From: JAXGRD01 sp050946655
Lineage (GTDB): Bacteria; Bacillota; Clostridia; Peptostreptococcales; Anaerovoracaceae
NCBI GenBank assembly: GCA_050946655.1
Contig: JBMNVE010000006.1
Coordinates: 1-39,647, forward strand
DNA: 39,647 nucleotides
Reading direction: 5' to 3'
Part shown: positions 6,938 through 14,983 of the stretch, one piece after another
Position numbering within the stretch: position 1 is the first letter of the stretch
Layout of the letters: each line of letters begins with the position of its first letter
Translations under genes and position numbers: made by a program
Notes under the pieces: generated by a model
What the model was told of the DNA's origin: nothing
The model's database searches: none
Seen by the model: the letters and a program-made list of their open reading frames with translations, nothing else

Positions 6938-9900
6938 TTGAAAAACATAAAGAAATTCAAAAGAGTATTGGTAGCAAACAGGGGTGAAATTGCCATACGC
7001 GTTTTCAGAGCCTGTAAAGAATTGGGCATCCGAAGTGTTGCCATATATTCCGAAGAGGACAAGAACACCCTGTTTCGGACAAAGGCGGATGAGTCATACC
7101 AAGTAGGCAAAGGCAAAGGCCCGGTGGCTGCCTATTTGGCCATCGATGAAATCATTGAGCTGGCCCTGGCCAAAGGCGTAGATGCTATCCATCCCGGTTA
7201 CGGATTCCTTGCGGAGAACGTGGAATTTGCCGCTGCATGCCAGGAAGCGGGGATCGAATTTATCGGACCTACCCCGGAGATGATGGATCATCTAGGAGAT
7301 AAGATCAAATCAAAGCTGGTGGCACAAAAGGTGGGCGTCCCCACCATCCCCGGCGTGGAAGAAGCCATTAAATCGGAAGAAGAAGCAAAGAAATTTGCCG
7401 AAAAAGCCGGGTATCCGGTGATGCTTAAGGCTGCCGCAGGAGGCGGCGGAAGGGGGATGCGAATTGCCCATACGCCGGAAAGGCTGTTGGAGGAGTTCAG
7501 GAGCGCTCGAAGCGAAGCGAAGAAAGCCTTCGGCATCGACGATATATTCATTGAAAAATATCTGGACCAGCCCAAGCACATTGAGGTGCAGGTTCTAGGG
7601 GACAAACACGGCAACATAGTCCATCTCTACGAAAGGGACTGTTCTATCCAAAGAAGATACCAAAAGATCGTTGAGTTTGCTCCTGCCTTCAGTTTGACAG
7701 AAGAGCAGAGGCAGGCCATTTGTGAAGATGCCTTGAAGATCGCCGGTGCTGTGAACTACAGAAATGCAGGAACGGTGGAGTTTTTACTGGACAACGACGG
7801 GAAGCATTACTTCATCGAGATGAATCCGCGGATCCAGGTGGAGCATACGGTGACGGAGATGATCACGGGAGTGGATATCGTCCAGTCTCAGATCTTGGTC
7901 GCTCAAGGCTATCCCCTCAGCTCCGAGGAAATTGACATCAAGGATCAGGCGTCCGTAACCACCAACGGATATGCCATCCAGTGCAGGATCACCACAGAGG
8001 ACCCCTTAAACGGCTTTGCACCTGATACAGGGGTGATTAGTTTGTACAGAAGTGCTTCCGGCTTCGGCATTCGTTTGGATGGAGGAAACGGCTTTACGGG
8101 GGCTAATATCTCACCTTACTATGATAGCCTGCTGGTAAAAGTGACTTCCTGGGCCAGGACCTTTGAAGGCGCCACCAATAAGGCGATCCGGGTACTGCGA
8201 GAGACGGTCATCCAGGGAGTGAAAACCAATACGGACTTTCTCATCAACGTGCTCAATCACGATGAGTTCAGAAAGGGGAATTGCAACACAGGATTTATCG
8301 GCAATCATTCTGAGCTGTTCAACATCGGACCGAAAGAAAACAAAGAATTGAAGGTATTGACCTATTTAGGGAACAAATATGTCAACGGCAACAGGGGAGA
8401 AAAGCCAGACTTTGACGTTCCCATCTTTCCCAGGATCAAAGCCGATGAGATCAACGCTTTAAGCGGTACGAAGCAAATTCTGGATCAGGAGGGGCCGGAG
8501 AAACTGGCCAGATGGGTCCTGAACCAGCAAAAGTTACTGTTGACCGATACCACCATGCGTGATGCCCAGCAGTCCCTCATGGCTACCAGGGTGCGTACTG
8601 TAGATATGGAGAAGATAGCTCCGGCAGTGGCCACTTATCAAAAAGACCTATTTTCTCTGGAGATGTGGGGCGGGGCAACCTTTGACACGGCTATCCGTTT
8701 CCTCAAGGAAGACCCCTGGGAGAGGTTAGAAACTCTCAGGAAGAAGATCCCCAACATCATGTTCCAGATGCTCATTCGAGGAGCCAACGGAGTGGGATAT
8801 AAGAACTATCCGGACAATGTGATCCGTGCTTTTGTTGCTCAGGCTGCAAGGAGCGGCATCGATGTGTTCCGTATCTTTGATTCCCTCAACTGGATCCAGG
8901 GCATGGAAGTGGCCTTGGATGAAGTATTGAAGCAAGGGAAGGTGGCGGAGGCCTGCATCTGCTATACGGGAGACATCCTGGACGAAAGCAGAGAAAAGTA
9001 CAACTTGAAATACTATACAGATATGGCCAAGGAGCTGGAGAAGAGAGGTGCACATATCCTGGGCATCAAGGATATGTCCGGATTACTCAAGCCTATGGCA
9101 GCCAAGAAATTGGTGGAAGCATTGAAATACGAGATATCCATTCCTATCCATCTTCATACCCACGATACCAGCGGCAACGGAGTAGCAGCAATTCTCATGG
9201 CTGCCCAGGCCGGGGTGGATATTGCCGACGGAGCCATCTCCAGCATGTCGGGGCTCACCAGCCAGCCTAACCTGAACTCAGTAGTTGCGGCCCTCGAACA
9301 CACCAGAAGAGAAACGGGGCTCAATGCAGATGATATACAAAAGATATCCGACTACTGGACAGCGGTCCGGCCGGTATACAAGGGTTTTGAGTCCGACTTT
9401 ATGGCCAGCACTGCCGAGATCTATAAGTATGAACTCCCTGGCGGGCAGTATTCCAACCTGAAACCTCAGGTGGAGAGCTTTGGCCTTGGCCATAAGTTCA
9501 AGGAAGTCAAGGACATGTATCGGGAAGTGAACCTGATGCTCGGGGATATCGTCAAGGTGACCCCTTCTTCCAAGGCGGTGGGCGACATGGCCATATTTAT
9601 GGTGCAGAACGGGTTGACTCCCGAAAATATCTACGAGAAGGGGAAGGAAATCGATTTCCCCGACTCCATCGTATCTTACTTTGAAGGGATGATGGGGCAG
9701 CCGAAGGGAGGCTTCCCCAAGAAGTTACAGAATTTAGTCCTTAAGGGCAAGAAACCCATCACCTGCAGACCGGGGGAACTACTGGAACCGGTGGACTTCG
9801 CCTCGATCAAAAAGCGATTAAAGAAGGAACACGGTTTGGAAGGGACAGAGCAACAGGTTCTCAGTGCCGCCCTCTTTGAGAAAGTCTATGACGACTATCT

Positions 9901-10393
9901 AAAGAGTCTGGATAAAGAAGGGGACTTCCGTCTCATGGGCAGCGATATCTTTTTCCACGGTTTGTCCGTAGGTGAGACTTGCGAGGTAAAGATCGAAGAA
10001 GGCAAGGAATTGGTCATCAAGTTGGTGGCCATTAGAGAAGGAGAGGAACCGGGGGTCCGGGATGTGGTCTTTGAAGTGAACGGCAATAATACGGTGATCC
10101 ACATCAAGGATGAAAGTGCAGACCTTGGTGCTACCGGTGCCAGCATCCGCTATGCCGATGAGACCAAGCCGGGCGAAGTAGGTGCAAACATCTCCGGAAG
10201 CATCATGAAAATCCTGGTGAAGGAAGGAGATAAGGTGGAAGAAAAACAGCCGGTGGCCATCATTGAAGCTATGAAGATGGAAACCAACGTACTTGCCACC
10301 GTGGCCGGTGAAATCGAAGAGATCCACGTGAAGGAAGGATCCCAGGTGGACAGCGGTGAACTGATCACCGTGATCAACAGCGAGAAAGCCTAA
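6938..10393 (+). CDS. pyc: Pyruvate carboxylase
   Basis: A 1151-residue biotin enzyme of full family length that carboxylates pyruvate to oxaloacetate with ATP and bicarbonate. In order: biotin carboxylase (about 8-460; ATP loop AAAGGGGRGM, then FIEMNPRIQVEHTVTE); carboxyltransferase of the HMGL-like fold (about 540-810; LLTDTTMRDAQQS, metal site LHTHDTSG); PYC/OADA domain (about 830-1030); biotinyl domain (about 1080-1151) with EAMKMET, biotinyl Lys at about 1113. The start is TTG at 6938, preceded by AGGCAGGAAAG; no ATG precedes RVLVANRGEIAIR. It is anaplerotic and complements the POR genes downstream. Its stop overlaps the end of the convergent DUF1847 gene by 4 bases. Confidence 0.98.
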   Translation: MKNIKKFKRVLVANRGEIAIRVFRACKELGIRSVAIYSEEDKNTLFRTKADESYQVGKGKGPVAAYLAIDEIIELALAKGVDAIHPGYGFLAENVEFAAACQEAGIEFIGPTPEMMDHLGDKIKSKLVAQKVGVPTIPGVEEAIKSEEEAKKFAEKAGYPVMLKAAAGGGGRGMRIAHTPERLLEEFRSARSEAKKAFGIDDIFIEKYLDQPKHIEVQVLGDKHGNIVHLYERDCSIQRRYQKIVEFAPAFSLTEEQRQAICEDALKIAGAVNYRNAGTVEFLLDNDGKHYFIEMNPRIQVEHTVTEMITGVDIVQSQILVAQGYPLSSEEIDIKDQASVTTNGYAIQCRITTEDPLNGFAPDTGVISLYRSASGFGIRLDGGNGFTGANISPYYDSLLVKVTSWARTFEGATNKAIRVLRETVIQGVKTNTDFLINVLNHDEFRKGNCNTGFIGNHSELFNIGPKENKELKVLTYLGNKYVNGNRGEKPDFDVPIFPRIKADEINALSGTKQILDQEGPEKLARWVLNQQKLLLTDTTMRDAQQSLMATRVRTVDMEKIAPAVATYQKDLFSLEMWGGATFDTAIRFLKEDPWERLETLRKKIPNIMFQMLIRGANGVGYKNYPDNVIRAFVAQAARSGIDVFRIFDSLNWIQGMEVALDEVLKQGKVAEACICYTGDILDESREKYNLKYYTDMAKELEKRGAHILGIKDMSGLLKPMAAKKLVEALKYEISIPIHLHTHDTSGNGVAAILMAAQAGVDIADGAISSMSGLTSQPNLNSVVAALEHTRRETGLNADDIQKISDYWTAVRPVYKGFESDFMASTAEIYKYELPGGQYSNLKPQVESFGLGHKFKEVKDMYREVNLMLGDIVKVTPSSKAVGDMAIFMVQNGLTPENIYEKGKEIDFPDSIVSYFEGMMGQPKGGFPKKLQNLVLKGKKPITCRPGELLEPVDFASIKKRLKKEHGLEGTEQQVLSAALFEKVYDDYLKSLDKEGDFRLMGSDIFFHGLSVGETCEVKIEEGKELVIKLVAIREGEEPGVRDVVFEVNGNNTVIHIKDESADLGATGASIRYADETKPGEVGANISGSIMKILVKEGDKVEEKQPVAIIEAMKMETNVLATVAGEIEEIHVKEGSQVDSGELITVINSEKA

Positions 10394-11025
10394 TCTTCCC
10401 CATACAGTTTGTGGTAATATGTATCTGCAGTATAGAGTGCTGCGGCCGGATTATGGCCCAGCACTCTATCTTTTGTTATGAGAGTCGTGGTCAAGGCCTG
10501 AGAATACTTGTAGAATAGGCTGTCATGTCCGACGCAGAGACCCACCACCAGATTCAGGTCTGTTCCTTCTTCAGCCAGTATTTTAGCTTGCATGATGGGA
10601 TTACACATGCTCGTTCCGATCTGATTACAGATCGGATCAATACCCACCTTGGTTTTTTCCACTGCACCGACTTTACATGCCACGCCGAAGACTTCAAAGC
10701 CGTGGCTCCTTAGAATCTTTCCGGCGATCCCGGCTTCCTTGATGAGGCCGACACAGGTTGCGATGCCGATTTTTTTTGCTTCTATCTTGCCGGCAAATTC
10801 CACGATTTCTTCCATCCTGGTCCTGGTGAGATAACCCTCATACTCAACCATGGCAGCGGCCTGCATGGCCCTTTGGTTTTCATCTTCCCCATAGATTTCA
10901 AGGACCTTTTTTTCAAACTCTTTGTTCATCTTTGCGGTCAGGCAGAAGGAAGGGTAGTTCTTTTCTCTGCCATCACAAGCTTTGATGCTGCAGTCCACAC
11001 AGCTTGGTGTTTTATTCTCTTTCAT
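10390..11025 (-). CDS. DUF1847 cysteine-rich protein, putative metal binding
   Basis: A 211-residue protein matching DUF1847. An N-terminal Cys cluster (Cys9, 12, 17 and 28 in PSCVDCSIKAC...FC) resembles a metal or Fe-S site, and further Cys occur in IATCVGLIKEAG, VACKVGAVEK, DPICNQIG, MCNP and GLCVGHD. The C-terminal block KDRVLGHNPAAALYTAD is typical of the family. Function is undetermined; the Cys pattern suggests a redox or metal role in the cytoplasm. It is convergent with pyc (4-base overlap) and divergent from the aldehyde dehydrogenase gene across 50 bases, where ATCATA/TATCAT-like -10 sites overlap on both strands. The start follows AAGGAGACAAGT. Confidence 0.85.
   Translation of the reverse strand: MKENKTPSCVDCSIKACDGREKNYPSFCLTAKMNKEFEKKVLEIYGEDENQRAMQAAAMVEYEGYLTRTRMEEIVEFAGKIEAKKIGIATCVGLIKEAGIAGKILRSHGFEVFGVACKVGAVEKTKVGIDPICNQIGTSMCNPIMQAKILAEEGTDLNLVVGLCVGHDSLFYKYSQALTTTLITKDRVLGHNPAAALYTADTYYHKLYGED
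10432..10474 (+). terminator. Terminator hairpin for pyc, lying inside the DUF1847 coding sequence
   Basis: An 11-bp stem, ATAGAGTGCTG (10432-10442) with CAGCACTCTAT (10459-10469), is extended by GGCC/GGCC (10444-10447 with 10455-10458) around a 7-base loop. CTTTTG follows. It begins 39 bases past the pyc stop and is read antisense within the codons for the DUF1847 motif DRVLGHNPAAALY. Confidence 0.6.
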
Positions 11026-11075
11026 ACTTGTCTCCTTTTTCTTTCATGGTATCATAAGATGAGGAGGACAGAAAG

Positions 11076-12509
11076 ATGAAAAGCAATTTGAATTTTGAAA
11101 AACTGTTTATAGACGGAGAATGGGTATCATCCCATTCCCCTCAGTGGATCCAGGTGGAGAATCCGGCAACCGGAGAGGTTTTTGCCAGGGTTCCTGCAGG
11201 GGACGGAGAAGATGTAGACCGTGCAGTAGACGCCGCATATGAGGCCTTTTTAGGTTGGTGGAACACCCCGGTAGAGAAAAGAAAAGCATATTTACAGAAG
11301 GCCTTGGATCTGATGTATGAACGCATGGATGAAATCGCCCGGCTGGAGATGCTGGAACTGGGAGCACCGGCAGGATGGGCAATGATGGCTCATGCCAAGG
11401 GGCCCTTGAAGCGCTATGAGCATTTCCTTAAAGCAATAGACGATTTTCCTTTCCAAGAAGAGATGGGCAGATCCAAAGTGGTGAAAGAACCGGTAGGCGT
11501 GGTTGCCTGCTTGACACCTTGGAACTACCCTTTGGAGCAAATCCACCAGAAGGTGGTTCCGGCCATGCTAACCGGAAATACCGTGGTATTGAAACCATCA
11601 CAAGTGACCCCACTCAGCGCTTATATTTTATGCCAAGCACTGAGAGAAGCCGGTCTTCCCAATGGCGTGTTCAATTTAGTCACGGGAAGAGGCGGTGAAG
11701 TGGGGAACTTCATGTGTACCCATCCCAAGGTGGATATGGTCTCTTTCACCGGCTCCACTTCCGGGGGCAAAGAGGTAGGAAAACTGGCTCTGGACAGTGT
11801 AAAGAAGATCACCTTAGAACTGGGAGGCAAGTCCGCCTTGGTGGTCCTCAAGGGAGGGGATCTGGAAGGTGCCGTACAGACGGCCCTGGCTTCTACCTTT
11901 AACAATACGGGACAGACTTGTTCTGCCCTGACCAGACTCATTGTACCTAGGGAAAATCTATCGGAGATTGAAGAGATGGCAGTAAAGCACTACGATCACT
12001 ACAAGGTTGGCGATCCGAGGGATCCGGAAACCAATGTCGGACCACTTGCCGGCAAGAAACAGTTTGCAAGGGTAAAGGGATATATAGAAGAAGGTATCCG
12101 GGAAGGTGCCAGGATGCTCTTGGGAGCAGTCCCGGAGGAAGGCGGGCCGGGATACTTCGTCAGACCGGTGGTGTTTACTGATGTAGAAGGAGATATGACA
12201 ATCGCCCAGGAAGAGATCTTCGGACCCGTTTTGTCCATTATACCCTATGATCATACAGAAGAAGCAATCGACCTGGCCAATGGAACCATTTACGGCTTGG
12301 ACGGTGCGGTATTCGGGCCTGCAGAGGAAGCGGCTCAGGTGGCCGGCCGTATGCGGACGGGAAGAGTGTATATCAACGGAGGGCGATGGGATCCCAATGG
12401 TCCGTTTGGCGGTTACAAGCAATCGGGACTGGGAAGAGAGAGCGGAATATACGGTCTTGCAGAGTATGTGGAGGTCAAGTCGGTCTTTGACCGGGATCAA
12501 AAATTCTAG
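11076..12509 (+). CDS. NAD(P)-dependent aldehyde dehydrogenase
   Basis: A 477-residue ALDH-superfamily enzyme of normal length, oxidising an aldehyde to a carboxylate. Visible motifs: PWNYPLEQ substrate/cofactor segment, VLKPSQVTPLSAY, the Rossmann segment FTGSTSGGKEVG, the general base Glu in ITLELGGKSA (about 248), catalytic Cys282 in NNTGQTCSALTR, and the late EEIFGPVLSII. It lacks the long insertions of the CoA-acylating types, so a non-acylating ALDH is favoured. The substrate is not evident. A GGAGG site lies 8 bases upstream. It is divergent from DUF1847 and followed by about 200 AT-rich bases before the surface-protein gene. Confidence 0.92.
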   Translation: MKSNLNFEKLFIDGEWVSSHSPQWIQVENPATGEVFARVPAGDGEDVDRAVDAAYEAFLGWWNTPVEKRKAYLQKALDLMYERMDEIARLEMLELGAPAGWAMMAHAKGPLKRYEHFLKAIDDFPFQEEMGRSKVVKEPVGVVACLTPWNYPLEQIHQKVVPAMLTGNTVVLKPSQVTPLSAYILCQALREAGLPNGVFNLVTGRGGEVGNFMCTHPKVDMVSFTGSTSGGKEVGKLALDSVKKITLELGGKSALVVLKGGDLEGAVQTALASTFNNTGQTCSALTRLIVPRENLSEIEEMAVKHYDHYKVGDPRDPETNVGPLAGKKQFARVKGYIEEGIREGARMLLGAVPEEGGPGYFVRPVVFTDVEGDMTIAQEEIFGPVLSIIPYDHTEEAIDLANGTIYGLDGAVFGPAEEAAQVAGRMRTGRVYINGGRWDPNGPFGGYKQSGLGRESGIYGLAEYVEVKSVFDRDQKF

Positions 12510-12550
12510 CCAGGTGTCATTAAGAAATCAATAGAAAAATCATCTGAAAG

Positions 12551-12590
12551 TCATGGCAATGACGACTAAAAAAATTTTTTAGGTTTTTTT
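12551..12590 (+). terminator. Possible weak terminator after the aldehyde dehydrogenase
   Basis: A short GTCAT/ATGAC hairpin (12550-12563) is followed by the AT-only inverted repeat CTAAAAAAATTTTTTAG and a run of seven T. The stem is weak; the placement 40-80 bases after the stop is the main argument. The rest of 12510-12712 shows only a possible -10 (TACGAT, 12634-12639) without a matching -35. Confidence 0.35.
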
Positions 12591-12712
12591 AAGAAAACAC
12601 CCGAAATTTCACGGTTATTTAACACCCGACTGCTACGATAAAGGGGAAATCATTGATGATCCCGAATAATCAAGTTGAGGATGATCGGTTTGTGAGATGA
12701 AAGGAGTGTTTT

Positions 12713-13609
12713 ATGAAAGTGAGAAATTTTCGAAAGGGGATAGGAAAAATCCTAATGTCCGCAGTACTCGTGTGCTTGGTGGCAGCATTACTCTTTCCCT
12801 TTGGTAGCGCCATATCAAAGATGGAAGGGAATCCCTCTCAGGCAGGTGCAGCAGAATTCGTAACGGTGACTTTTCACACTAACGGAGGAGACCCTGTGCC
12901 ACCGGTACAAAACTTAGCTTCAGGTCAAAAAGCAACAAAGCCGGATCCCAGCCCGCAGTTGGAAGGACAGACCTTCATCGAGTGGTTGGATAAAGATGGA
13001 AAGGCTTGGGATTTTGATACCCCTGTAGTGTCCAGTATAGATCTGTATGCCAGATATGAAGTCAGGGTCGACTTTGATACGGACGACGGATTGCCTCAGC
13101 CGGATGATCAGTGGATTTCCCCGGGATTTCAGGCAATTAAGCCGGCAACAGACCCTGTAAAAGAAGGATATGTATTTAGTCACTGGGAAAACTCTGAAGG
13201 AACTGAGTGGGATTTTAAGTGGCCCATCGGCGAGCACATGACCCTATACGCAGTGTATGATGCAGAAGTGACTGTCAAATTTGATACCAAGGGAGGAAAA
13301 CCGGTTCCTGCAGACCAGACATTTGTCGCCGGAAACAAGGCAACTAAGCCGGCAGAGGATCCTGCATTGGTGGACAATAAGTTCATCCGTTGGGTAGATA
13401 AGGACGGAAAGGCGTGGGATTTCAATACAGAGGTTTGGGAGGATATGACCCTATATGCAACATATGAGGCGATACCCAAAAAGACTCCAGAACCACCGAA
13501 GAAGACACCTAAGACCGGGGATGGAGATGCAGGTATATTAGGAGCCATTGCATTGATGGCGATTGCTGCCGGGACAATAGCAGCAGCGAGAGGTAAGGCA
13601 AGAAATTAG
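12713..13609 (+). CDS. Secreted InlB B-repeat surface protein with TPKTG sorting-like tail
   Basis: A 298-residue exported protein. The signal peptide is Lys/Arg then a hydrophobic core (about 12-33). Three Listeria-Bacteroides (InlB B / Flg_new) repeats follow at about 49-116, 117-183 and 185-252. Each runs VxFdTxGGxP...atKPa.dP...F..W.d.dGkaWDF...i..dmtLYAxY. A Pro/Lys linker leads to TPKTG (265-269), a hydrophobic span (about 273-292) and the basic tail RGKARN. That is the layout of a sortase-anchored protein, with T in place of the usual L of LPxTG. No sortase is encoded nearby. An AAAGGAG site precedes the ATG. A role in adhesion is typical of the repeat but inferred. Confidence 0.85.
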   Translation: MKVRNFRKGIGKILMSAVLVCLVAALLFPFGSAISKMEGNPSQAGAAEFVTVTFHTNGGDPVPPVQNLASGQKATKPDPSPQLEGQTFIEWLDKDGKAWDFDTPVVSSIDLYARYEVRVDFDTDDGLPQPDDQWISPGFQAIKPATDPVKEGYVFSHWENSEGTEWDFKWPIGEHMTLYAVYDAEVTVKFDTKGGKPVPADQTFVAGNKATKPAEDPALVDNKFIRWVDKDGKAWDFNTEVWEDMTLYATYEAIPKKTPEPPKKTPKTGDGDAGILGAIALMAIAAGTIAAARGKARN

Positions 13610-13620
13610 GATACGAGATG

Positions 13621-13658
13621 AAAGCTCTTGCGAATTAGTTTTGAGAAGATGAGCTTTT
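13621..13658 (+). repeat. Inverted repeat downstream of the surface-protein gene
   Basis: AAAGCTC (13621-13627) pairs with GAGCTTT (13651-13657) around a 23-base loop, just past the surface-protein stop. It may be an mRNA 3'-end stem stacked before the stronger hairpin at 13664. Confidence 0.35.
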
Positions 13659-13663
13659 AGTAA

Positions 13664-13694
13664 AAATGCCGGGTGGGAGATCCACTCGGCATTT
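13664..13694. terminator. Bidirectional terminator between the surface-protein and HxlR genes
   Basis: A 13-bp stem with one G-T pair: AAATGCCGGGTGG (13664-13676) with CCACTCGGCATTT (13682-13694), 5-base loop. On the minus strand it is followed by TTTTTAC, a good T run for ending hxlR. On the plus strand the tail TTTCTATCC is weaker. The two genes converge on it. Confidence 0.8.
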
Positions 13695-13753
13695 CTATCC
13701 TATCTATTGATGCTGATTCAAGTGTTCAGTTAAGTGATCCTTACGAAAGCCCA

Positions 13754-14293
13754 TCAAAGATCGTATTCCGGTGATTTAGGGGGAGTGGGTCTCGGCTGTA
13801 GGCCTTCTCTTTGAATGTGTATTTCTACTAGTTTGCGAAGATCGTCTCCGGAAATATTATATTCTTCCAGTAGACCCATCAAATCAACTGTCTGTTCGAA
13901 ATCTTCCAACATGCGTTTCATGGAAATATCGTACCGTTCAAAGGGATGTACCAGAAAAGCATCAGGATCGATATCTATATTCAATTCACGTAACCGTTCA
14001 ATGCTCCAGATATAGAGCATATCCACCGCCGGCATGGTTTTCTTCCCCACATCAGTAAGGACATACTCCACTCGAAGGGGAACTTCATCATATTGTATTC
14101 GTTCAATCAACCCATCAGAAATCATTTCCTTCAACTGCTCACTTAGGACTTTTTCACTGACAGGAAAAGTACCTTTAGTCTTGGTGAAGCGAATATAACC
14201 ATAGTGATAGATATGGTTCAGTAGTGAAGTTTTCCACTTTCCTGCAAGGCAGGATAGAGCATAGTGATAAGGATTGACCGGTTCAGTTCTCAT
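13754..14293 (-). CDS. HxlR-family winged-helix transcriptional regulator
   Basis: A 179-residue regulator. The HxlR winged helix is clear: CLAGKWKTSLLNHIYHYGYIRFTKTKG, then SEKVLSEQLKEMISDGLIERI and the wing YVLTDVGKKTMPAVDML. A C-terminal extension of about 75 residues (DAFLVHPFERYDISMKRMLEDFEQ...) is longer than in typical 100-120-residue HxlR proteins and may bind an effector. I chose the ATG at 14293 because the likely promoter -10 (14340-14345) would exclude upstream starts. The AAAGGAG (14319-14325) is 25 bases away with a GGGC/GCCC hairpin between. It is divergent from the cupin operon and probably controls it. Confidence 0.82.
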   Translation of the reverse strand: MRTEPVNPYHYALSCLAGKWKTSLLNHIYHYGYIRFTKTKGTFPVSEKVLSEQLKEMISDGLIERIQYDEVPLRVEYVLTDVGKKTMPAVDMLYIWSIERLRELNIDIDPDAFLVHPFERYDISMKRMLEDFEQTVDLMGLLEEYNISGDDLRKLVEIHIQREGLQPRPTPPKSPEYDL

Positions 14294-14339
14294 ATGCGCG
14301 TCGGGCTTCTGCCCAAGTCTCCTTTCTGCTGTACATTGT

Positions 14340-14368
14340 ATCATAGGTAGATTTTTTTTTGAATACAA
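14340..14368 (-). promoter_or_regulatory. Promoter of the HxlR gene
   Basis: Read on the minus strand: TTGTAT (14363-14368), 17 bases, TATGAT (14340-14345). The -35 lies in one arm of the inverted repeat at 14362-14387, suggesting self-regulation. Confidence 0.45.
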
Positions 14369-14387
14369 TTCCTACCTTCGTTGTATT
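14362..14387. promoter_or_regulatory. Inverted repeat, candidate HxlR operator
   Basis: AATACAA (14362-14368) and TTGTATT (14381-14387) form a perfect 7-base inverted repeat with a 12-base spacer, overlapping the predicted hxlR -35. TTGTATTGTATTGCATTG just beyond adds direct repeats of the same half-site. The whole 303-base gap 14294-14596 holds this site, a GGTACC-centred element near 14483-14490 and two divergent promoters, with no gene. Confidence 0.4.
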
Positions 14388-14520
14388 GTATTGCATTGTT
14401 TTTTTTTGTGGGAAAAATAGTCCAAAAACACTAAAAAGTATCGAAAAACGTTGGAATAATCAGTTCTTCCCTTTTGGTTATTAGGTACCAAGAGGTAATA
14501 GTCTTACAGAAAAGTGAGTA

Positions 14521-14548
14521 TTGTTAAAAATTTTACAATCTCTATAAT
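14521..14548 (+). promoter_or_regulatory. Promoter of the cupin-SDR-BKACE operon
   Basis: TTGTTA (14521-14526), 16 bases, perfect TATAAT (14543-14548). The start of transcription would fall about 40 bases before the cupin gene. Confidence 0.65.
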
Positions 14549-14596
14549 GAGGATTAAGACAGCAGTAACCAACAGATGATAAAGAAAGGAGAATAT

Positions 14597-14944
14597 ATGA
14601 AGAAGCAGACATTTGAAACGGCAAACCCATACGAAGCACCCGGACATCATGGTGTAACCATGAAGAGATATCACGGAAAGGATGAAACGGGTGCCGAGCA
14701 ATTTTGGGTTGGTATGAGCACTTTTGAGCCGGGTGGTGGCGCTGACTGGGCTTATGATGATAATCCTCTGGAAAAAGTTTACTTCGTTCTGGAAGGAGAA
14801 ATGACAGTTACAGATAAAGAAGGAACTGTATACAAAATAGGTCCGGGAGAATCTATATCCTTTCCGCCCAACGAGGGAAGAGGACTGGTGAATGAGGGAA
14901 ATCAGACGGCTAAAATGCTGGTGATCATCAGCTATCCTCAGTGA
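14597..14944 (+). CDS. Small single-domain cupin protein
   Basis: A 115-residue protein with one cupin beta-barrel: VGMSTFEPGGGADWAYDDNPLEKVYFVLEGEMTV and IGPGESISFPPNEGRGLVNEGN. The usual metal-binding His residues of cupin motif 1 (HxH) and motif 2 (H) are replaced here (W/Y/D at 51-55 and R/G at 95-96), while the Glu (59) remains. It may therefore be a non-metal binding or isomerase-like cupin. I chose ATG 14597 with AAAGGAG 5 bases upstream. It is the first gene of the operon, 39 bases before the SDR gene, so it likely acts on the same metabolite. Confidence 0.82.
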   Translation: MKKQTFETANPYEAPGHHGVTMKRYHGKDETGAEQFWVGMSTFEPGGGADWAYDDNPLEKVYFVLEGEMTVTDKEGTVYKIGPGESISFPPNEGRGLVNEGNQTAKMLVIISYPQ

Positions 14945-14983
14945 AACGTGTACGACGAGTCGGAAAACAAAAGGAGGAAATAT

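Noticed and set aside
12713..13609. Repeats in the surface-protein gene as a CRISPR or DNA repeat array
   Set aside because: They are about 200-base protein repeats diverged in DNA sequence, with no spacer structure.
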